A DNA stretch of 17,638 nucleotides, taken from Bdellovibrio sp. GTDB lineage: Bacteria; Myxococcota; SpSt-1050. The notes beneath the pieces are model-generated. The model saw only the letters and a list, made by a program, of their open reading frames with translations. It searched no databases and was not told the origin of the DNA. Each line of letters opens with the position of its first letter. The stretch's first letter is position 1. The stretch covers positions 1-17,638 of the forward strand of contig DYEF01000102.1 in assembly GCA_020725805.1 (NCBI GenBank), read 5' to 3'. The position numbers were made by a program, and so were the translations under genes. Shown here in pieces: positions 14,424 through 17,638 of this stretch.

Positions 14424-17105
14424 ATGGAAAAGAGAGACCGGCTCGTTATTATCGACGGACAATCGTATATCTACAGGGCATTTTATGCAATAAGAAGGCT
14501 TTCCAGTTCAAAGGGTATGCCCACAAATGCGATTTACGGATTTGTACAGATGGTTCAGAAGGTAATCAAGGACCTCGGTCCCGAATATCTCTGCATTGTC
14601 TTTGATTCAAAGGAGAAGACCTTCAGGCACGAGATCTACAGCGACTATAAGGCAAACAGACCGCCTATGCCCGACGACCTTTCTGTTCAGATTCCTCACA
14701 TACACAATGTTGTCGAGGCATACAGAATCAAAAAGATTGCAATCCCGGGATTCGAGGCAGACGATATAATCGCCGCTCTTGCAAAAAAGGGGAAAGAATG
14801 CGGCAAAAAGGTGATTATAATAACCGGTGACAAGGACCTGATGCAGCTCGTTGACGGGGATATATGCGTCTATGATACTATGAAAGATAAAATGTATCAA
14901 CCCTCTGACGTAGAGGAGAAATACGGGGTGAGACCCGAATATGTTATTGACCTTCTGGCCCTTTCGGGAGATTCATCTGACAATATTCCGGGCGCAAGGG
15001 GAGTGGGAGAGAAGACGGCCTTGAGTCTTGTAAAACGTTTCGGACATATTGAGGAAATCCTGAAGAGGACTGAAGAGATCGAGCCCCTGAGTCTGAGAGA
15101 GAAGATAAGAAAGTCAGAACCGGATATACTGCTCTCTCACCGGCTTCTGACCCTGAGAGATGATATCAGTACCGGGATAGAAATAGACGACCTGAAATAC
15201 CCGGGCCCCGACAGGGAGAGACTAAACCGGCTTTTTGCCGAATTCGAATTCAGGACACTGATCGAAAAGACCGATAATTCGGGTGTGGACACAAAGATAA
15301 CCGAACTTAGACGGAAAGATTACAGGACTGTAAATACCGAAGAGGCTCTCGGAAAACTTCTCCGGGAACTGGAAGAGACCGAATACCTGTCGGTGGATAC
15401 CGAGACAGACAGCATAAATCCGCTTAATGCAAATATAGTCGGAATCTCTCTGTGTATGAAGGAGGGCAGGGCGTTTTATGTCCCTGTCGGGCACAGATAT
15501 CTGGGCGTCCCGAGACAACTGAATCCGGAATATGTAAAAGAGAGGCTGAATCCTGTATTTGTCAGAAAGAAACTTCTGGGTCAGAATATCAAGTACGACC
15601 TGCTCGTCTTTCTGTCGAACGGATATCAGGGAATAAAGGCCAATGACGATACAATGATTGCGGCATATCTGCTGGACCCGGAGGCGGAATCACACTCCTT
15701 AAAGACACTCGCAAAACGTTATCTGAACTATGATATGTTTACCTATAGTGAGGTTACATCACAGAGAAGCGGGAAGAATCTGAATTTTTCAGAGGTGGAT
15801 GTAGAGACAGCCACACTTTACAGCTGCGAGGATGCCGATATAACTTTCAGACTGATGAACGTGCTGGGAAAGGAACTGAACTCCTCCGGACTGTATGAAC
15901 TTTACAGAAAAGTAGAGATGCCTCTTCTGAACATACTCGCGGATATGGAGTTTACGGGTGTATATGTCAATCCGGAGAAACTGCATAACCTCTCTGCATA
16001 TCTCAGGGAGAGGATTTTGGAAGAGGAGGAGATTATCTACAGACTCGCAGGTGAGAGATTCAATATAAATTCTCCCAAGGCTCTCTCTGTTGTGCTCTTC
16101 GAGAAACTGAAACTGCCGGTTATGAAACAGACCCGCACAGGTATATCTACGGATTCTGCCGTTCTGGAGGAACTTCAGGAGAAGCACGAAATAATAAGAC
16201 ACATCATAGAATACAGGGGACTGAGCAAGATAAAGAGTACCTATGCAGATGCACTACTGGAACTGATAAACAGAAAGAGCGGAAGGATTCATACCAGTTT
16301 CAATCAGACTATTACTGCAACCGGCAGACTCTCGTCCTCGGAGCCGAATCTTCAGAATATCCCTGTCAGAACCGAGATAGGTAAGAAGGTAAGAGAGGCG
16401 TTTGAGTCCCGGCCGGGTTATCTTATCCTCTCCGCAGATTATTCGCAGATAGAACTGAGGGTCTTTGCACATCTTAGTAAAGATGCCACTCTGATAAATG
16501 CCTTCAGAAACGGAGAGGATATTCATACCAGAACGGCCTGCGAGATATTCGGCAAGAGGCCTGAAGAGATAGACTCCGATATGCGCAGGCTGGCAAAGAC
16601 AATCAATTTCGGGATAATCTACGGGATGGGGGCGTTCAGACTGGCAAAGACCCTCGGAATAAACAGAAATCAGGCTCAGGAGTACATCGACAGGTATTTC
16701 GAGAGAATAGCAGGAGTAAAATCGTTTATCGGCAGGACCATCGAAGAGGCGAGGAAGAACCAGTATGTAAAGACTATACTCGGCCGTATAAGGTATCTCA
16801 GGAATATCAATTCCAAATCTCCCTCGGTGAGACAGCAGGAGGAGAGAATGGCGGTGAATACCCCCGTGCAGGGGAGTGCGGCGGATATCATCAAACTCGC
16901 AATGATAAATGTAAGCCCTAAAATAGAAAATACAGGTATCAGGATGATACTTCAGGTGCACGATGAACTCGTCTTTGAGGTGCCGGAAGAGAAGAAGGAC
17001 GAGGCCGCAGGAATTATAAAACAGGAAATGGAGAATGTAATAAAACTCGACGTTCCTCTTGTTGCAGACATATCAACGGGCAGAAACTGGGCGGAGGCAA
17101 AATAA
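14424..17105 (+). CDS. polA: DNA polymerase I
   Basis: PolA fills gaps and removes RNA primers in replication and repair. The 893-residue protein has all three domains. The 5' nuclease (about 1-290) shows LVIIDGQSYIYRAFYA, FDSKEKTFRHE, GFEADDIIA, TGDKDLMQLV and LSGDSSDNIPGARGVGEKTA. The proofreading exonuclease (about 310-490) keeps its acidic residues: DTE at 325-327, GQNIKYD and YSCEDADITF. The polymerase has motif A DYSQIELR with Asp672, motif B RRLAKTINFGIIYG, and motif C VHDE (845-848) with Asp847. The 175-residue spacing of the catalytic aspartates is as in Taq polymerase. Because the DTE triad is retained, proofreading should be active, unlike Taq. GAGGTGA stands just before the ATG. 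The gene ends at a TAA, with no clear terminator behind it. Confidence 0.97.
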   Translation: MEKRDRLVIIDGQSYIYRAFYAIRRLSSSKGMPTNAIYGFVQMVQKVIKDLGPEYLCIVFDSKEKTFRHEIYSDYKANRPPMPDDLSVQIPHIHNVVEAYRIKKIAIPGFEADDIIAALAKKGKECGKKVIIITGDKDLMQLVDGDICVYDTMKDKMYQPSDVEEKYGVRPEYVIDLLALSGDSSDNIPGARGVGEKTALSLVKRFGHIEEILKRTEEIEPLSLREKIRKSEPDILLSHRLLTLRDDISTGIEIDDLKYPGPDRERLNRLFAEFEFRTLIEKTDNSGVDTKITELRRKDYRTVNTEEALGKLLRELEETEYLSVDTETDSINPLNANIVGISLCMKEGRAFYVPVGHRYLGVPRQLNPEYVKERLNPVFVRKKLLGQNIKYDLLVFLSNGYQGIKANDDTMIAAYLLDPEAESHSLKTLAKRYLNYDMFTYSEVTSQRSGKNLNFSEVDVETATLYSCEDADITFRLMNVLGKELNSSGLYELYRKVEMPLLNILADMEFTGVYVNPEKLHNLSAYLRERILEEEEIIYRLAGERFNINSPKALSVVLFEKLKLPVMKQTRTGISTDSAVLEELQEKHEIIRHIIEYRGLSKIKSTYADALLELINRKSGRIHTSFNQTITATGRLSSSEPNLQNIPVRTEIGKKVREAFESRPGYLILSADYSQIELRVFAHLSKDATLINAFRNGEDIHTRTACEIFGKRPEEIDSDMRRLAKTINFGIIYGMGAFRLAKTLGINRNQAQEYIDRYFERIAGVKSFIGRTIEEARKNQYVKTILGRIRYLRNINSKSPSVRQQEERMAVNTPVQGSAADIIKLAMINVSPKIENTGIRMILQVHDELVFEVPEEKKDEAAGIIKQEMENVIKLDVPLVADISTGRNWAEAK

Positions 17106-17222
17106 CCGGTCATTAAAAATCAATGAAATTGGGTGGTCTGTATATTGCAGTTTACAGAACGTGTCTGCTGCCAAAACATATAGAAAAACAGTGCTGAAGG
17201 CGAGGGAACTGCAGTTTAATGT

Positions 17223-17236
17223 TGGTCCACAGACCA
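17223..17236. repeat. Small perfect hairpin TGGTC-caca-GACCA
   Basis: Five-base arms at 17223-17227 and 17232-17236 enclose a 4-nt loop. The stretch gtccacaga recurs nearby (17225-17233 and, as gtccacagaaa, about 17246-17256), so the spot also contains a short direct repeat. It is 118 nt after polA and has no T-run, so it is not a standard terminator. Confidence 0.35.
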
Positions 17237-17266
17237 TAGTCGACAGTCCACAGAAAGATAGTGCTA

Positions 17267-17292
17267 TAGAGCTGAAGGCTGAAGAGCTGAAG
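17267..17292. repeat. 26-bp direct repeat, left copy (bracketing the hairpin array)
   Basis: This copy starts tagagctgaaggctgaag and is matched 24/26 by 17527-17552. Internally it contains GAGCTGAAG twice. It lies immediately left of the structured repeat array. Confidence 0.75.
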
Positions 17293-17308
17293 GTGATAGG
17301 ACTATTAA

Positions 17309-17341
17309 GGTGGCTGGGTAATATAGTGTATCGAAGCCACC
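17309..17341 (+). repeat. Structured repeat, copy 1: arms GGTGGCT / AGCCACC
   Basis: Perfect 7-bp arms at 17309-17315 and 17335-17341 enclose a 19-nt inner sequence that begins gggta and ends tatcga. It is the longest-armed member of the array. Confidence 0.75.
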
Positions 17342-17350
17342 GCTTAAATT

Positions 17351-17385
17351 GGATTTTTCGGTATGGCTTAGTTTACTCAATGTCC
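17351..17385 (-). repeat. Structured repeat, degenerate copy in reverse orientation
   Basis: The sequence tcggtat ... tactcaat is the reverse-orientation version of the shared inner sequence. Its outer arms (gga / tcc) pair only partly. The following cttgtg is also found after the better reverse copy at 17442-17480, so the two share sequence beyond the hairpin. Confidence 0.45.
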
Positions 17386-17400
17386 TTGTGATATTGAAGT

Positions 17401-17430
17401 TGGCTGAGTAGCTTTAGCGTATCGAAGCCA
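17401..17430 (+). repeat. Structured repeat, copy 2: arms TGGCT / AGCCA
   Basis: Five-base perfect arms at 17401-17405 and 17426-17430 surround a 20-nt inner sequence that begins gagta and ends tatcga. Confidence 0.7.
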
Positions 17431-17441
17431 CGGTAATATCA

Positions 17442-17480
17442 GGCGTTTCGATATGCTCGCTTTGCTCGCTACTCAACGCC
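17442..17480 (-). repeat. Structured repeat, copy 3 (reverse): arms GGCGTT / AACGCC
   Basis: Perfect 6-bp arms at 17442-17447 and 17475-17480 surround a 27-nt inner sequence which, on the minus strand, begins gagta and ends tatcga. It contains the internal direct repeat GCTCGCT-tt-GCTCGCT. Confidence 0.75.
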
Positions 17481-17495
17481 CTTGTGCTTGAAAGG

Positions 17496-17524
17496 TCGCT
17501 GAGTAATTGAGTGTACCGAAGCGA
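17496..17524 (+). repeat. Structured repeat, copy 4: arms TCGCT / AGCGA
   Basis: Perfect 5-bp arms at 17496-17500 and 17520-17524 surround a 19-nt inner sequence that begins gagta and ends taccga. Compared with copy 2, a G and its partner C have swapped (TGGCT/AGCCA against TCGCT/AGCGA), which is a compensatory change. Confidence 0.75.
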
Positions 17525-17526
17525 TG

Positions 17527-17552
17527 TAGAGCTGAATGCGGAAGAGCTGAAG
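17527..17552. repeat. 26-bp direct repeat, right copy (bracketing the hairpin array)
   Basis: This is a 24/26 match to 17267-17292, beginning two bases after the last hairpin element. The two copies enclose about 234 bp containing all the structured repeats. Confidence 0.75.
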
Positions 17553-17638
17553 TTTTAATTTGAGAGCTTTGCTAAAAGTTTATTAAAACTTATTGGCATT
17601 TCCAGAGAGGAATAAAAATTTTTTCTTTTGTAAACCTC

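Larger units (their letters stand above)
17106..17638. other. 533-nt repeat-rich region after polA without a credible gene
   Basis: After polA no open frame has a ribosome site or protein-like composition. A 110-codon frame ending at 17391 begins inside polA in another frame and runs through the repeats. The region holds the hairpins and direct repeats listed separately. At 17576-17591 there is a small AT hairpin (AAGTTT-atta-AAACTT) without a T-run. It then runs out of the window in AT-rich sequence. No promoter or terminator was recognised. Confidence 0.6.

Noticed and set aside
17059-17391. 110-codon open frame running out of polA
   Set aside because: It starts inside polA in another frame, has no ribosome site, and its second half is the repeat region. 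The translation resembles no protein.
17309-17524. Regularly spaced repeats after polA considered as a CRISPR array
   Set aside because: The units vary in orientation, spacing and arm sequence, there are no unique spacers of uniform length, and no cas genes are visible.

Overview
The window looks like a chromosomal segment from a Gram-negative bacterium of moderate GC content. It carries a lipoprotein, several signal-peptide or membrane proteins, TatA, and a surface-glycan gene cluster. From about 2.5 kb onward, arginine is written mostly as AGA/AGG and isoleucine often as ATA. Together with the nadK-recN pair, this is reminiscent of Nitrospirota or Desulfobacterota-like lineages. That placement is a weak inference from style, not a demonstrated assignment.

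Layout: (1) 1-2360 is visibly AT-rich and holds the 3' end of an unknown gene, a 5'-broken McrB-like AAA+ GTPase remnant, and an intact-looking McrC-like nuclease. This is a type IV (modification-dependent) restriction module that was probably acquired horizontally and is decaying at the mcrB 5' end. (2) 2361-3957 contains glgC on the minus strand, bracketed by copies of a short GTGCCAGGTA motif in opposite orientations. (3) 3958-7534 on the plus strand is nadK, recN and a secreted or anchored FecR-domain protein, closely spaced. (4) 7578-12269 on the minus strand is a tight six-gene cluster, read from high to low coordinates: a left-handed beta-helix (hexapeptide) protein with a degenerate nucleotidyltransferase-like front half, three family-2 glycosyltransferases, a DUF2304 membrane protein and a YkgJ-type cysteine-cluster protein. 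Neighbours overlap or lie at most 10 nt apart, so they are probably one transcript for making or modifying a surface glycan or glycolipid. (5) 12419-13811 on the plus strand is a TatT-like TPR protein, tatA and a zinc-ribbon/TM2 membrane protein, also tightly packed. (6) 13878-14360 is an NTF2-like lipoprotein. (7) 14424-17105 is polA, with intact-looking 5' nuclease, proofreading and polymerase motifs.

(8) 17106-17638 has no credible gene but is full of structured repeats. Four hairpin elements share a conserved inner sequence (GAGTA-type ... TAYCGA) but have different outer arms that are nevertheless self-complementary in each copy. This compensatory pattern implies selection on, or mechanistic dependence on, the hairpin itself. 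Two near-identical 26-bp direct repeats bracket the array. I regard this array as the most interesting non-coding signal in the window. The glycan cluster with its pseudo-nucleotidyltransferase is the most interesting coding one.

No tRNA, rRNA, CRISPR array, complete insertion sequence or replication origin was recognised. Promoters are assigned by eye and are tentative. No convincing rho-independent terminator was found.
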